The notes beneath the pieces are model-generated. The model did no database searches and had not been told where the DNA came from. It was given only the letters and a program-made list of their open reading frames with translations. This document shows positions 63,915 to 64,000 of a stretch of 64,000 nt of DNA, piece after piece (positions within the stretch are counted from its first letter, which is position 1; each line of letters opens with the position of its first letter). Source of the stretch: Capillibacterium thermochitinicola (GTDB lineage Bacteria > Bacillota > UBA4882 > UBA10575); the NCBI RefSeq assembly GCF_013664685.1, contig NZ_JAAKDE010000012.1:62001-126000 (forward strand), read 5' to 3'. The position numbers were made by a program, and so were the translations under genes.

Positions 63915-64000
63915 TCGATGGGTTCCTCCTCATCGGGAATATATTTCCGCATGATTTGGATTAACTTCTGGGCGTAACGCGGATCTTCCGCATAGCCGGC
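63911..64000 (-). CDS. Glucosaminidase, C-terminal end only
   Basis: The last 29 codons of a minus-strand gene that continues past the right edge: A-G-Y-A-E-D-P-R-Y-A-Q-K-L-I-Q-I-M then a short acidic tail D-E-E-E-P-I-D. G-Y-A-x-D-P-x-Y-A-x-K-L-I-x-I is the C-terminal signature of LytD/FlgJ-type endo-beta-N-acetylglucosaminidases. Converges on degV and shares CTAG as both stops. Confidence 0.72.
   Translation of the reverse strand, partial: AGYAEDPRYAQKLIQIMRKYIPDEEEPID

Overview
The window is a stretch of bacterial chromosome with about 55 % G+C, packed with housekeeping genes and carrying no recognisable phage, IS element, CRISPR array, rRNA or tRNA. The organism looks like an endospore-forming Firmicute: it has bofA, gin/csfB, ypeB, a SleB-type cortex hydrolase, yaaL, darA, yaaR and ricT, and the tmk region follows the Bacillus gene order. 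Three further features suggest a diderm (outer-membrane) lineage: a predicted outer-membrane beta-barrel protein ending in Phe (31717-32649), two ABC solute-binding proteins with plain rather than lipoprotein signal peptides, and an FtsEX/EnvC/YibQ-like division set. A Limnochordia-type organism would fit, but that is an inference from gene content.

Layout. 1-3.5 kb: minus-strand yaaL-bofA-gin, a terminator, then tmk-darA-yaaR-holB-ricT. 3.6-16 kb: a membrane-anchored glucodextranase-type protein, an MFS transporter, a D,D-carboxypeptidase, a thioredoxin/CsoR-family pair with a clear promoter and operator, NAD synthetase, hemerythrin, Ddl, an EnvC-like M23 peptidase, a GltS-like protein and a LysM-SleB hydrolase. 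16-25.6 kb: an FMN-riboswitch-controlled ABC importer (probably for a flavin), yvcK and rapZ, a ManC/phosphomannomutase-like fusion and a GT4 glycosyltransferase. 26-36 kb: folB, the nadABC operon, an FRG-domain protein, a LysE exporter, the barrel protein and three coupled M42 aminopeptidases. 36-47 kb: HelD-like helicase, DUF1015 protein, guaB, ypeB, small transporters, small conserved proteins and argG. 47.5-64 kb: ftsEX-ctpA-yibQ, uvrB-uvrA, a GNAT-like protein, a DUF819 permease, a HAD phosphatase, the metNIQ transporter, degV and the end of a glucosaminidase.

The most striking pattern is not a gene. The window has exactly five G/C homopolymers of eight bases (2456-2463, 3884-3891, 8709-8716, 44510-44517, 50644-50651). 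All five lie inside genes, and each one breaks its gene by a +1 shift that disappears if the tract is read as seven. The genes are tmk, the glucodextranase-type gene, nadE, ydcZ and ctpA. Tracts of six are all in frame, and only one tract of seven exists. This is either a systematic consensus error at G7/C7 tracts or real slippage-prone tracts. The essential nature of tmk argues that functional full-length product is made.

Pathway links inside the window: nadABC plus nadE give de novo NAD synthesis. ddl, the carboxypeptidase, M23, SleB, FtsEX-CtpA and glucosaminidase genes serve cell-wall growth, division and germination. uvrBA is nucleotide-excision repair. Several near-consensus sigma-A promoters (TTGACA-17-TATAAT type) and many intrinsic terminators mark the operon borders.
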